Assembly (NCBI GenBank): GCA_003326205.1
Contig: LWTK01000044.1
Coordinates: 79,420-143,419 of the forward strand
Reading direction: 5' to 3'
Length of the DNA stretch: 64,000 nt
Origin: Nostoc sp. ATCC 43529
Lineage (GTDB): Bacteria; Cyanobacteriota; Cyanobacteriia; Cyanobacteriales; Nostocaceae
Shown here: in pieces, positions 26,274 to 34,692 of the stretch
Layout of the letters: each line of letters opens with the position of its first letter
Numbering within the stretch: the stretch's first letter is position 1
Position numbers and translations under genes: made by a program
Notes under the pieces: model-generated
Seen by the model: the letters and a program-made list of their open reading frames with translations, nothing else
What the model was told of the DNA's origin: nothing
Database searches by the model: none

Positions 26274-26516
26274 GTTAGATGTTAGGAGTTAGGAGTGAGG
26301 AGTTGGGAGTTAGAAGTTAGGAGTTAAAAGTGAGGAGTTGGGAGTTAGAAGTTAGGAGTTAGGAGTGAGGAGTTGGGAGTTAGAAGTTAGAAGTTAGGAG
26401 TTAGGAGTTATGGAGTGAAGAATTACGGACAAAGATAGGAGTTAGGAGTCAATTGTTGAAAGTTTAATTTAATTCATAACTTCTAACTCCTAACTCTTAA
26501 CTCCTAACTCCTAACT
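26274..26516. repeat. GTTAGGAGT/GTGAGGAGT tandem repeat tract
   Basis: About 170 bases of imperfect heptamers (GTTAGGA, GTGAGGA, GTTGGGA, GTTAGAA) arranged with a higher-order period of about 55-60 bases, followed near 26475-26515 by the complementary TAACTCC units. The two parts could fold into a long hairpin. It separates panB from the propeller gene. Confidence 0.85.
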
Positions 26517-26518
26517 TG

Positions 26519-27625
26519 TTACTTTACGGCTCGACTGAAAGCAAGATGGGGTTTTGCACTGGACATTTTCGGCATTAACCAAGCTAGACCTTCACTAGTA
26601 CCGATCCACAGTTTATTGCCTATGTCAGGTGCAAGGGCAAGAATCCGACTAGAAGGAAGTCCAGCAACTTCAGCGTCTAACACAGCTCCGGTATTTGGAT
26701 TTAATCGTAACAAACCATCGTGAGTACCGACCCAGACACTACCATCTTTAGCAAAACGCACTGCTGTAACGTTACGCCCACGCAACCGCGTTACAGATCG
26801 CAACACTGCCCCAGTTTTTGGGTTAATAACTAACAAATTATTCGGCATTCCCGCCCAAATCAACCCTTCTGGACTAATAGCTAAGGCTTGGACTGTGGTT
26901 CCTGGTAAATCTGCAATTCGCTTCATAATCCCAGCACTAGCAGTATTAACTCGGACTACCCCATCAAGGGTACCAACCCACAGGTGACCTTCAGCATCTA
27001 AAGTCAAAGTGTTGGCGCTAACACCAGGCAGATTTTTTAATGTTGTCATAATCAAGCCCTGGTCGGGACTAATTAGGGCTAAACCATTGTCGGTTCCGGA
27101 CCACAAATAGCCGCGCTTGTCAACTAACAGCGACAACACTCGTTTAGAAGGCAAAAATAAATTCTGTGCGGTAATTTCGCTGGTGCGGGGATCTACTCGC
27201 ATTAGTCCGCCATAACTTCCCACCCACAAGCGTCCTACTTTGTCTTGGGCTAAAGCACCAATGGCAACATTAGGTAAACTTACACGAGAAACAATCTTCC
27301 CAGTTTTCGGGTCAATGCGCGATAGCCCCCGCCAAGAACCTATCCAAAGATTACCTGTAACATCTGCCAGTAAGTTGGCGACACGATAATCCGTTTCTGG
27401 CGAATTTTCTTGCACTCCCCTCTCGTCGGGTAAAGGATCTACTCGCGGAGGCGGTGGTGAAGACGGGTAAGCAGGAGCTAAATCGGATGAATTAATATCA
27501 GGGGTTTTTTGTGCCCATCCCGTATTCGGCAGAGTGATTAACCCCAGCAAGATAGAAGAAATCAATAAACTAGTACGCTTGCAAAACAACACCACGATGA
27601 CATTTCCTTTGGAGACACTACCCAT
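26519..27625 (-). CDS. Exported beta-propeller protein (two-component-regulator-propeller type repeats)
   Basis: The protein has 368 residues. A hydrophobic segment, SLLISSILLGLITLPNTGWA, near residues 19-38 serves as a Sec signal peptide, so the product is periplasmic or extracellular. From about residue 80 there are at least six repeats of about 40 residues with the pattern LWVGT-x-x-GL-x-R-x-N/D-P-x-T-G. This is the YxWxG...GL repeat of regulator-propeller or ligand-binding sensor propellers. No kinase or other output domain follows, so it is a stand-alone propeller. ATG at 27625 is used; a GTG about 30 bases downstream with AAAGGA ahead is possible. Role unknown. Confidence 0.8.
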   Translation of the reverse strand: MGSVSKGNVIVVLFCKRTSLLISSILLGLITLPNTGWAQKTPDINSSDLAPAYPSSPPPPRVDPLPDERGVQENSPETDYRVANLLADVTGNLWIGSWRGLSRIDPKTGKIVSRVSLPNVAIGALAQDKVGRLWVGSYGGLMRVDPRTSEITAQNLFLPSKRVLSLLVDKRGYLWSGTDNGLALISPDQGLIMTTLKNLPGVSANTLTLDAEGHLWVGTLDGVVRVNTASAGIMKRIADLPGTTVQALAISPEGLIWAGMPNNLLVINPKTGAVLRSVTRLRGRNVTAVRFAKDGSVWVGTHDGLLRLNPNTGAVLDAEVAGLPSSRILALAPDIGNKLWIGTSEGLAWLMPKMSSAKPHLAFSRAVK

Positions 27626-28518
27626 AGCCGTTGTCTAAACAGGCTTTTGGTTAACTTAAGTGTTCCCCTCGCTTGGATTTTTTAAACATTAAATATTGGG
27701 CATGGGGCATTGGGTATGGGGCATGGGGCATGGGGCATGGGGCATTGGGCATTGAGCATTGGGTATGGGGACAAGGAGAATAATTCTTAACTCCTAACTC
27801 CTAACTCCTAACTCTCTACTTACCACTCCCAATGCCCCATTCCCTATGCCCTATGCCCCATTCCTAAACACCATTAATGACATTTTGTAAACCTTTCTTA
27901 ACAAAATGTTTAAATTTTTATGTAATAACAAATTTAAATAAATAAGTTAAAAACTTTCAAAGAATAACTTATCGAATTCTTGATATATTGTGAGACAAGC
28001 TACAAATTTCGTGGTGTGCAATTCTTTTATCTTTTGCTCACCACTCTGCTAAATCTCTGTCAAGTAAATTCTTTTCTGGTATCTTTTCCAAGTCAGGAAA
28101 AGATAGAAGGAGTATGGAGGCGGGAATGTGTGCCAGCCAGGCCAATCCCCTGAATATGCCAGCTGATGGGAGAATTATCTAAATGCTGACCGCAAAGTGC
28201 GGAAGTTTTGGTGAAATTGAGAAGGTTTAGTCGGGTGCGAGAAGAGAAACAGATAAAAAAGAATTTTGATGTGTAGGTAGAGGAGAGAGTAGAAGCGCTA
28301 GGTCGTCTGCCCAAGAACGGGAGAACACTGGTAATGAAGGTTACCTCCGCTACCAAAGTATAGGCCGCAAAAAAAGTGCTAAACTCTGCCGAAGGCAACC
28401 CATAACAAAAATTTTTCCCGATCTTCTCCCCGCTCAAGGGGGAAAGAGCGGGGTGTGGGAAAGTTGCACAATACGTGATTTGATAAGTAAAAAGAGTGAC
28501 TTCTGGGAAGGATAAAAT
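27626..28518. other. rbc upstream region with GGGCATT repeat tract
   Basis: The left part (about 27693-27860) is a GGGCATT/GGGCATG tandem tract with a complementary ATGCCCCAT segment that can form a long hairpin. The middle (27870-28010) is AT-rich. The right part (28080-28510) is a long leader to rbcL. A minus-strand reading frame at 28093-28563 overlaps rbcL and is judged non-coding. Promoter elements are not pinned down from the sequence. Confidence 0.6.
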
Positions 28519-29949
28519 ATGTCTTACGCTCAAACGAAGACTCAGAGCAAATCTGGGTATCAAGCCGGGGTTAAGGATTACAGACTAACTTATTACACCC
28601 CCGATTACACTCCTAAAGATACAGATATTCTTGCTGCATTCCGGATGACTCCCCAACCTGGAGTTCCACCCGAAGAAGCTGGTGCTGCTGTAGCTGCTGA
28701 GTCTTCCACTGGTACCTGGACTACCGTATGGACAGACTTGCTCACCGACCTAGATCGCTACAAAGGTCGTTGCTACGACATCGAACCCGTTGCTGGTGAA
28801 GATAACCAGTACATTGCTTATGTTGCTTATCCTCTAGATTTATTTGAGGAAGGCTCCGTAACCAATATGTTGACCTCAATTGTAGGTAACGTGTTTGGTT
28901 TTAAAGCTTTGCGGGCGCTACGTCTAGAAGACTTACGGATTCCTGTAGCTTACCTGAAGACCTTCCAAGGCCCTCCCCACGGTATTCAAGTTGAGCGTGA
29001 CAAGTTAAACAAATACGGTCGTCCTTTACTGGGTTGTACAATTAAGCCCAAATTGGGTTTGTCTGCTAAGAACTACGGACGCGCTGTATACGAGTGCTTG
29101 CGCGGTGGTTTGGACTTCACCAAAGACGACGAAAACATCAACTCAGCACCATTCCAAAGATGGCGCGATCGCTTTTTGTTCGTAGCTGAAGCTATCCACA
29201 AAGCCCAAGCAGAAACCGGCGAAATCAAAGGTCACTACCTGAACGTTACCGCCCCCACCTGCGAAGAAATGTTGAAGCGGGCTGAGTTCGCTAAAGAACT
29301 CAAAATGCCCATCATCATGCACGACTACCTGACCGCAGGTTTCACCGCTAACACCACATTGGCTCGTTGGTGTCGTGATAATGGTCTGTTGCTGCACATC
29401 CACCGCGCTATGCACGCCGTAATTGACCGTCAAAAGAACCACGGTATCCACTTCCGCGTTTTGGCTAAGACTCTGCGGATGTCTGGTGGCGACCACATCC
29501 ACACCGGTACCGTTGTTGGTAAGCTGGAAGGTGAGCGTGGAATCACAATGGGCTTCGTTGACCTGTTACGCGAAAACTATGTTGAGCAAGACAAGTCTCG
29601 CGGTATCTACTTTACCCAAGACTGGGCTTCTATGCCTGGTGTAATGGCAGTTGCTTCCGGTGGTATCCACGTATGGCACATGCCCGCACTAGTTGAAATC
29701 TTCGGTGATGACTCCGTACTACAATTCGGTGGTGGTACACTCGGTCACCCTTGGGGTAACGCGCCTGGTGCAACCGCTAACCGCGTAGCATTAGAAGCTT
29801 GTATCCAAGCTCGTAACGAAGGACGTAACTTGGCTCGTGAAGGTAATGATGTTATCCGCGAAGCTGCTAAGTGGTCTCCTGAATTGGCCGTTGCTTGCGA
29901 ACTGTGGAAAGAAATTAAGTTCGAGTTTGAAGCAATGGATACCGTCTGA
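28519..29949 (+). CDS. rbcL: RuBisCO large subunit, form IB
   Basis: The catalytic subunit of ribulose-1,5-bisphosphate carboxylase/oxygenase, 476 residues, acting inside carboxysomes. It has the plant-like form IB sequence: YYTPDYTPKDTDILAAFR at the N-terminus, catalytic Lys in TIKPKLGLSAKNYGR, the carbamylated Lys in GGLDFTKDDENIN, the active-site loop 6 residues in VVGKLEGERG and SGGIHVWHMPAL. AAGTGGAAGG-type purine sequence (GGAAGGAT) is a good ribosome-binding site before the ATG at 28519. It is first in the rbcL-rbcX-rbcS operon. Confidence 0.99.
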   Translation: MSYAQTKTQSKSGYQAGVKDYRLTYYTPDYTPKDTDILAAFRMTPQPGVPPEEAGAAVAAESSTGTWTTVWTDLLTDLDRYKGRCYDIEPVAGEDNQYIAYVAYPLDLFEEGSVTNMLTSIVGNVFGFKALRALRLEDLRIPVAYLKTFQGPPHGIQVERDKLNKYGRPLLGCTIKPKLGLSAKNYGRAVYECLRGGLDFTKDDENINSAPFQRWRDRFLFVAEAIHKAQAETGEIKGHYLNVTAPTCEEMLKRAEFAKELKMPIIMHDYLTAGFTANTTLARWCRDNGLLLHIHRAMHAVIDRQKNHGIHFRVLAKTLRMSGGDHIHTGTVVGKLEGERGITMGFVDLLRENYVEQDKSRGIYFTQDWASMPGVMAVASGGIHVWHMPALVEIFGDDSVLQFGGGTLGHPWGNAPGATANRVALEACIQARNEGRNLAREGNDVIREAAKWSPELAVACELWKEIKFEFEAMDTV

Positions 29950-30049
29950 TCTGAGTTAAGAGTGAAGAGTTAAGAGTTAGGAGTTAAGAGTTGACTCAAT
30001 TCATAACTCATAACTCATAACTCATAACTTCTAAAGGCTGGGGTCAAGC

Positions 30050-30448
30050 ATGAATCTTAAGCAAATTGCGAAGGACACAGCCAAGACTCTCCAACGCTAC
30101 CTGACATATCAGGCGCTGAAGACAGTACTGGCACAGCTAGGCGAAACTAATCCGCCGTTGGGAATTTGGCTGCAAAACTTTTCAGCTGACAAAATCCACG
30201 ATGGAGAAACATATATTGAGGAACTGTTCCGAGAAAAACCAGATTTGGCATTGCGGATTATGACTGTCAGAGAACACATCGCCGAGGAGATCACAGAATT
30301 TTTACCGGAAATGGTTCGTACTGGCATTCAGCAAGCCAATATGGAACAGCGTCGCCAGCATTTAGAACGCATCACGCAAATCAATTTATCGAACCCCAGT
30401 CTGTACCCAGAACAGCAAACAACTTCAGACCCAAACAACGAACAGTGA
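30050..30448 (+). CDS. rbcX: RuBisCO assembly chaperone RbcX
   Basis: The protein has 132 residues and is mainly helical. It begins MNLKQIAKDTAKTLQRYLTYQALKTVLAQL, as do cyanobacterial RbcX proteins. These dimers bind the C-terminal tail of RbcL and stabilise RbcL8 cores before RbcS addition. The position between rbcL (100 bases upstream) and rbcS (72 bases downstream) is the canonical one. The tail after about residue 115 is polar and variable. The spacer to rbcL contains GTTAAGAGT-type heptamer repeats. Confidence 0.97.
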   Translation: MNLKQIAKDTAKTLQRYLTYQALKTVLAQLGETNPPLGIWLQNFSADKIHDGETYIEELFREKPDLALRIMTVREHIAEEITEFLPEMVRTGIQQANMEQRRQHLERITQINLSNPSLYPEQQTTSDPNNEQ

Positions 30449-30520
30449 ACAGTTAAGAGCGAGCGCTTTTTCACTGAGTAACTGATAACAAAAGTCAACC
30501 GCAACCCATTATCATCAACC

Positions 30521-30850
30521 ATGCAAACTTTACCAAAAGAGCGTCGTTACGAAACCCTTTCTTATCTGCCTCCCCTTTCTGATGCTCAAATTGCCAAGCA
30601 GATCCAGTACATTCTGAATCAAGGTTACATTCCAGCGGTCGAATTCAACGAAACCTCTGAGCCAACCGAATTTTTCTGGACAATGTGGAAGCTGCCTTTG
30701 TTCGGTGCTAAATCTACTCAAGAAGTACTCAATGAAGTTCAATCTTGCCGTTCTCAATATAGCAACTGCTATATCCGTGTTGTAGGTTTTGACAACATTA
30801 AGCAGTGCCAAGTTCTCAGCTTTATCGTTCACAAACCCAGCAGATACTAA
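30521..30850 (+). CDS. rbcS: RuBisCO small subunit
   Basis: The protein has 109 residues, lacking a transit peptide, as expected for bacteria. Recognisable small-subunit segments are RRYETLSYLPPLSDAQIAKQ, YIPAVEFNE, FWTMWKLPLFG and YIRVVGFDNIKQCQ. It completes the L8S8 holoenzyme with RbcL. It is the last gene of the operon; a strong hairpin terminator follows at 30899-30935. Confidence 0.99.
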   Translation: MQTLPKERRYETLSYLPPLSDAQIAKQIQYILNQGYIPAVEFNETSEPTEFFWTMWKLPLFGAKSTQEVLNEVQSCRSQYSNCYIRVVGFDNIKQCQVLSFIVHKPSRY

Positions 30851-30898
30851 AAATTAAAAGGTAAAAGCTAAAGCTTAGTACCTTTGAAATTCATTTAT

Positions 30899-30935
30899 TA
30901 AGAGAGGTAAAATTAATTGCCTCTCTTATTTTATT
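30899..30935 (+). terminator. rho-independent terminator of the rbc operon
   Basis: TAAGAGAGGTAA pairs with TTGCCTCTCTTA (one G-T pair) around a short AT loop and is followed by TTTTATT. It lies 48 bases after the rbcS stop. Confidence 0.8.
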
Positions 30936-31207
30936 GAACGTAAAAAGCTTATTTACTTTTCTTCACACAGTTTGGTTTTATTGCACCGACTTACTTATGC
31001 AAAACACTCAAAACTCTACCCTCCCCTTATTTTCTAAAAATCCTAGTGTTGTGTGTTGGAAACACAACTTTTCTTGATTATGGCAGTATTGAGGCTAAAA
31101 AAGAAGGTTACAGCCCAATTGGTAAGGCACGTAAAGGCACGTAATGGTTTAATATTACACAGGGTTTTAGCTATAGAACCAGAAAAAGGTCAGTCCCTTG
31201 GTCTGTT

Positions 31208-31609
31208 GTGGCAAGATTAAGAGAGTTGTGGTTGCAATTGCAGTCTATTAACCGCATACAATCGCCACCGATTAATCGTGTACGCCAACAACTAGCTAAA
31301 GAGTTTCCCGAAGCTGCCTTATCTGACAGTAAGCCTGGTGATGATGGTATGGTTCCCTTATGGGCATGGTTAGCCGGCAGAGAGCGAAATACTCGCCGTA
31401 AATCGAGTTATTACGATCGCCTTTATGCCAAGTCCATTGCCCCTAAGTACGGTGTGCCTATCTCTGATTTCACCCGTACCCTGGCAGGTCTGCTGTGCGA
31501 TCTGCGAGATTGGGAAAACAAGATAGTGGCGTCCATACTTGAATTGCTTGCTGCACCTGAATTCATGGCTTATCGCAAAGTGATGACCCGGTTCGGAATT
31601 GGCGTCTAA
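31208..31609 (+). CDS. Conserved-looking hypothetical protein
   Basis: The protein has 133 residues if the GTG at 31208 is the start. The frame is open from 31145, but no ATG lies between. It is basic, mainly helical and has PINRVRQQLAKEFPEA, a MVPLWAWLAGRERNTRRKSSYYDRLY segment and a C-terminal helix. No signal peptide, membrane helix or named domain is recognised. It follows the rbc operon terminator by about 270 bases, so it is probably transcribed separately. Function unknown. Confidence 0.6.
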   Translation: MARLRELWLQLQSINRIQSPPINRVRQQLAKEFPEAALSDSKPGDDGMVPLWAWLAGRERNTRRKSSYYDRLYAKSIAPKYGVPISDFTRTLAGLLCDLRDWENKIVASILELLAAPEFMAYRKVMTRFGIGV

Positions 31610-31710
31610 TTATCTGGATTTGACAACTTCTAGTCAAGGTGAAGTACAGACGCGATTGCTCTAAAGATAATTTACACTCAAGATGATAGCGATTATTTCC
31701 AGCTTCTGTT

Positions 31711-32151
31711 ATGTCCTCAACTCTAGACTCTTTGCCACCTGCACTTGCTAAAATTGTCCAGCGCTTTCAACGCGCTTCCGAACCAAAGCGACGCTACGAA
31801 CAGCTAATCTGGTACGCTCAAAAGCTCAATGAGTTCCCAGAAACTGATAAATTACCTGATAATAAGGTTCCTGGTTGCGTTTCTCAAGTTTATATCACAG
31901 CAAGCTTGAATGATGGTAAAGTTGTTTTTCAAGGTGATTCTGATTCCCAGTTAACCAAAGGATTAGTCGGACTTTTGGTTGAAGGATTGAATGGACTAAC
32001 GCCAACTGAGATTGTGCAACTTACTCCAGATTTTATTCAAGAAACAGGTTTAAATGTTAGTCTCACACCTTCCCGTGCCAATGGATTTTACAACATTTTT
32101 AAAACCATGCAAAAAAAAGCCTTGGAATGTAAGTTAGATGTAGGTAACTAA
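31711..32151 (+). CDS. sufE: SufE-family Fe-S cluster assembly protein
   Basis: The protein has 146 residues. SufE proteins accept persulfide sulfur from the cysteine desulfurase SufS and pass it to the SufBCD scaffold. The conserved parts are ALAKIVQRFQRASEPKRRYE, then LPDNKVPGCVSQVYI, where the Cys of GCVS is the sulfur acceptor, and ARANGF-like (SRANGFYNIFKTM) near the C-terminus. The length is normal. It is cytoplasmic. It stands alone between two unrelated genes; sufS is not in the window. ATG at 31711. Confidence 0.93.
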   Translation: MSSTLDSLPPALAKIVQRFQRASEPKRRYEQLIWYAQKLNEFPETDKLPDNKVPGCVSQVYITASLNDGKVVFQGDSDSQLTKGLVGLLVEGLNGLTPTEIVQLTPDFIQETGLNVSLTPSRANGFYNIFKTMQKKALECKLDVGN

Positions 32152-32266
32152 TAGTTGGGCATTGGCCAAACAGGGCATTGGGCATTGGTGAATAAACAAA
32201 TGACTGATGACTAATGACTGTTGACTAATGACTAATAACAAATGACAAAGGAGAAAATTTAATCTC

Positions 32267-33181
32267 ATGTCAACAAATTTATTATCTACTTCTGCTGCGG
32301 TTGGATTTGGTGGAGTAGTTCAAGAATATCTCTGGAATTGGGAAAATCAGCAATTGCGCGTTGCTTATGAAAGCCTTGGTAAAGGTTCACCGCTATTGCT
32401 ACTACCAGCTTTTAGCAGTGTTTCGACGCGTTTAGAAATGGGCGAACTTGCTAGATTATTAGCTCCCAATTTTCAAGTTGTAGCCATAGACTGGCCTGGT
32501 TTTGGCGAATCTTCTCGCCCTAGTTTAAATTATCAGCCGCAAATATATCAGCAATTTTTGTCAGATTTCGTCAACGCGATTTTTAATACTCCAATTACTG
32601 TAATGGCGGCTGGTCATGCCTCTACCTACGTTTTACAATTAGCTACCAAACAACCAGCTGCATTCTCAAAAATTGTGTTGTTAGCTCCTACTTGGCGCGG
32701 CCCTTTGCCGACAATGGGCGCTAGTCAACAGATAGCTGGTATGGTGAGAGAATTAGTGCGATCGCCTATAGTTGGTCAAGCTCTCTACAAACTCAACACG
32801 ACTCCTTCTTTCTTAAATTTCATGTACCGCCGTCATGTCTTTACTGACACGGCTAAACTTACACCCAGTTTCATCGAGAAAAAATGGCAGACAACTCAAC
32901 AACCAGGAGCGAGATTTGCTTCTGCTGCCTTTGTAACGGGTAATCTTGATGCTGTACGCCAACAATCCGATTTTCTCCAACTCGTACAGTCTTTAACCGT
33001 ACCACTCATGGTGGTAATTGGAGAATCCAGCCCTACCAAATCACGAGAAGAAATGAACGCTTTAGCAGCATTACCAGGAGTAAGAAGCGTCGTCACTCCT
33101 GGTTCTTTAGGACTGCATGAAGAATACCCAGCAGAGGTTTTAGCAGCAGTTGAGAATTTTTTGTTCAGAATTGAGAACTAA
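32267..33181 (+). CDS. Alpha/beta-hydrolase fold protein with altered nucleophile elbow
   Basis: The protein has 304 residues. The alpha/beta-hydrolase plan is visible: GSPLLLLPAFSSVSTRLEMG (oxyanion region), VVAIDWPGFGESSRP (the conserved D-W-P-G-x-G-x-S) and a late LGLHEEYPAEV carrying a candidate catalytic His. At the nucleophile elbow, however, GHAST replaces the usual G-x-S-x-G, so Ala occupies the usual Ser position and the nearest Ser is one residue later. It may be inactive, or use the shifted Ser. AAAGGAG lies about 12 bases before the ATG at 32267. Substrate and role are unknown. Confidence 0.85.
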   Translation: MSTNLLSTSAAVGFGGVVQEYLWNWENQQLRVAYESLGKGSPLLLLPAFSSVSTRLEMGELARLLAPNFQVVAIDWPGFGESSRPSLNYQPQIYQQFLSDFVNAIFNTPITVMAAGHASTYVLQLATKQPAAFSKIVLLAPTWRGPLPTMGASQQIAGMVRELVRSPIVGQALYKLNTTPSFLNFMYRRHVFTDTAKLTPSFIEKKWQTTQQPGARFASAAFVTGNLDAVRQQSDFLQLVQSLTVPLMVVIGESSPTKSREEMNALAALPGVRSVVTPGSLGLHEEYPAEVLAAVENFLFRIEN

Positions 33182-33206
33182 AATATTGGCAACTACTCAA
33201 TCAACT

Positions 33207-33234
33207 GTAGGGGCGTACATCTGTACGCCCCTAT
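33207..33234. terminator. Hairpin repeat after the hydrolase gene
   Basis: GTAGGGGCGTACA and TGTACGCCCCTAT flank a short loop and pair over 12-13 bases (one end mismatch). This is a second copy of the palindrome family at 943-970. Located 25 bases after a stop codon, it may serve as terminator although no T-run follows. Confidence 0.6.
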
Positions 33235-33285
33235 CGACGTGTTTGTAGCAGAAATTTCCTAAAATGGTATAATTTATAAAGGCTT

Positions 33286-33300
33286 TGATAATAATTATCA
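33286..33300. promoter_or_regulatory. Zur-like operator, distal (perfect 15-bp palindrome)
   Basis: TGATAATAATTATCA is a perfect 7-1-7 inverted repeat of the type bound by cyanobacterial Zur (Fur-family zinc repressor). It lies 325 bases upstream of the cobW-like gene and is the better of two matching sites in the spacer. Confidence 0.65.
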
Positions 33301-33582
33301 TTAACTTATCAGTTTGTCAAGGTGCAAACTAAAACCGTGTTCAGCAAACATTGTTTTTTGGGAATTTGTTAATATTTATTACTTGTTACACATCCATAAA
33401 AATAAAATATTTCTTGATTGAACTACACCAGATTTAAAGGAAACTGAAATACACAACAATTCCTCCCGTAGTCTGGTAAAAAGTCGTTTTACTTACCAAT
33501 TCACCAATTCAGAATTCATAATTCATAATTCATAATTCTTAAGCCAATTTCGCACAAAAAAATAAAAAGAATTATCATAGGC

Positions 33583-33595
33583 GATAATGATTATC
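33583..33595. promoter_or_regulatory. Zur-like operator, proximal
   Basis: GATAATGATTATC is a perfect 6-1-6 palindrome ending 30 bases before the cobW start, so a bound repressor would occlude the transcription or translation start. The motif matches the Zur box of heterocystous cyanobacteria as far as I recall, and the downstream gene is a typical Zur target. Confidence 0.7.
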
Positions 33596-33624
33596 CATAA
33601 GGTGAGACAAAAGGAATTTAGAGT

Positions 33625-34596
33625 ATGGTGGCTGACGTAAGCACAAATTCAGTTCCCGTTACCGTTCTTACAGGTTATTTGGGAGCAGGGAAAACGACTC
33701 TACTTAATCACATCCTCACCTACGAACACGGCAAAAAAGTTGCTGTGATTGTTAATGAATTTGGGGAAGTGGGCATTGATAATCAACTAGTTATCGATGC
33801 TGATGAAGAAATATTTGAAATGAATAACGGCTGCATTTGTTGTACAGTGCGTGGCGATTTAATTCGCATCATTGGCAATTTGATGAAGCGGCGCGATAAA
33901 TTTGACCATTTAGTAATTGAAACAACAGGGCTAGCTGACCCTGCACCAGTAATTCAGACATTTTTTGTGGATGAAGATTTGCAAAATCAACTGTCTTTAG
34001 ACGCAGTGGTAACAGTCGTAGATGCCAAGCATATTTGGCAGCATTGGGATGCAGACGAAGCCCAAGAACAGATTGCCTTTGCCGATGTTATTTTACTTAA
34101 TAAAACAGATTTAGTAGCATCAGAAGAATTGGACGAATTAGAAAAGCGAATTCGGTCAATGAATGCTATGGCAAAAATCTATCGTACCCGCAACTCGGAA
34201 TTAGAAATGAATGCTTTGTTAGGTGTCCAAGCATTTGATTTAGATAGGGCATTAGAAATAGATCCAAATTTCTTAGGCGAAGATGCTCACGAACATGATG
34301 AAACCGTCTTTTCTGTAGCTTTAGTAGAAAAAGGTGCAGTCGATGGAGAAAAATTAAACGCTTGGCTTTCTGAATTACTGCGTACCCAAGGGCCAGATAT
34401 CTTTCGCATGAAAGGCATATTAAATATCGCTGGAGAAGAGAATAGATTTGTGTTTCAAGGAGTGCATATGATATTTGATGGCAGACCCGATCGCCCCTGG
34501 AAACCTAACGAAACTCCAAAAAACGAACTAGTATTCATCGGTCGCAACCTTAACGCAGAACAACTTAAGCAAGATTTTCTTGCTTGTCTAGCTTAA
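33625..34596 (+). CDS. CobW/COG0523-family GTP-binding metallochaperone
   Basis: The protein has 323 residues. The N-terminal P-loop is TGYLGAGKTTLLNHIL (residues 12-27). GCICCTVRGD supplies the CxCC metal-binding motif, ETTGLADPAPV follows, and NKTD gives guanine specificity. A short acidic-His segment (EDAHEHDE) separates the G domain from the C-terminal CobW_C domain, which ends with FIGRNLNAEQL. These GTPases deliver or allocate metals, and the class next to Zur sites allocates zinc under deficiency. Two Zur-like palindromes lie upstream (33286-33300, 33583-33595). It is probably co-transcribed with the WD40 protein gene downstream. Confidence 0.92.
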   Translation: MVADVSTNSVPVTVLTGYLGAGKTTLLNHILTYEHGKKVAVIVNEFGEVGIDNQLVIDADEEIFEMNNGCICCTVRGDLIRIIGNLMKRRDKFDHLVIETTGLADPAPVIQTFFVDEDLQNQLSLDAVVTVVDAKHIWQHWDADEAQEQIAFADVILLNKTDLVASEELDELEKRIRSMNAMAKIYRTRNSELEMNALLGVQAFDLDRALEIDPNFLGEDAHEHDETVFSVALVEKGAVDGEKLNAWLSELLRTQGPDIFRMKGILNIAGEENRFVFQGVHMIFDGRPDRPWKPNETPKNELVFIGRNLNAEQLKQDFLACLA

Positions 34597-34692
34597 ATAA
34601 AAAGTTAGGAGTTATGAGTTATGAGTTATGAGTTAAAAATTCAAAACTCCTCACTCCTCACTCCTCACTCCTCACTCCCCCTTTTCAAAGAT

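Noticed and set aside
28093..28563. 156-residue minus-strand frame overlapping the start of rbcL
   Set aside because: It overlaps rbcL by 45 bases and its sequence has no recognisable domain. The region is better explained as the rbc leader.
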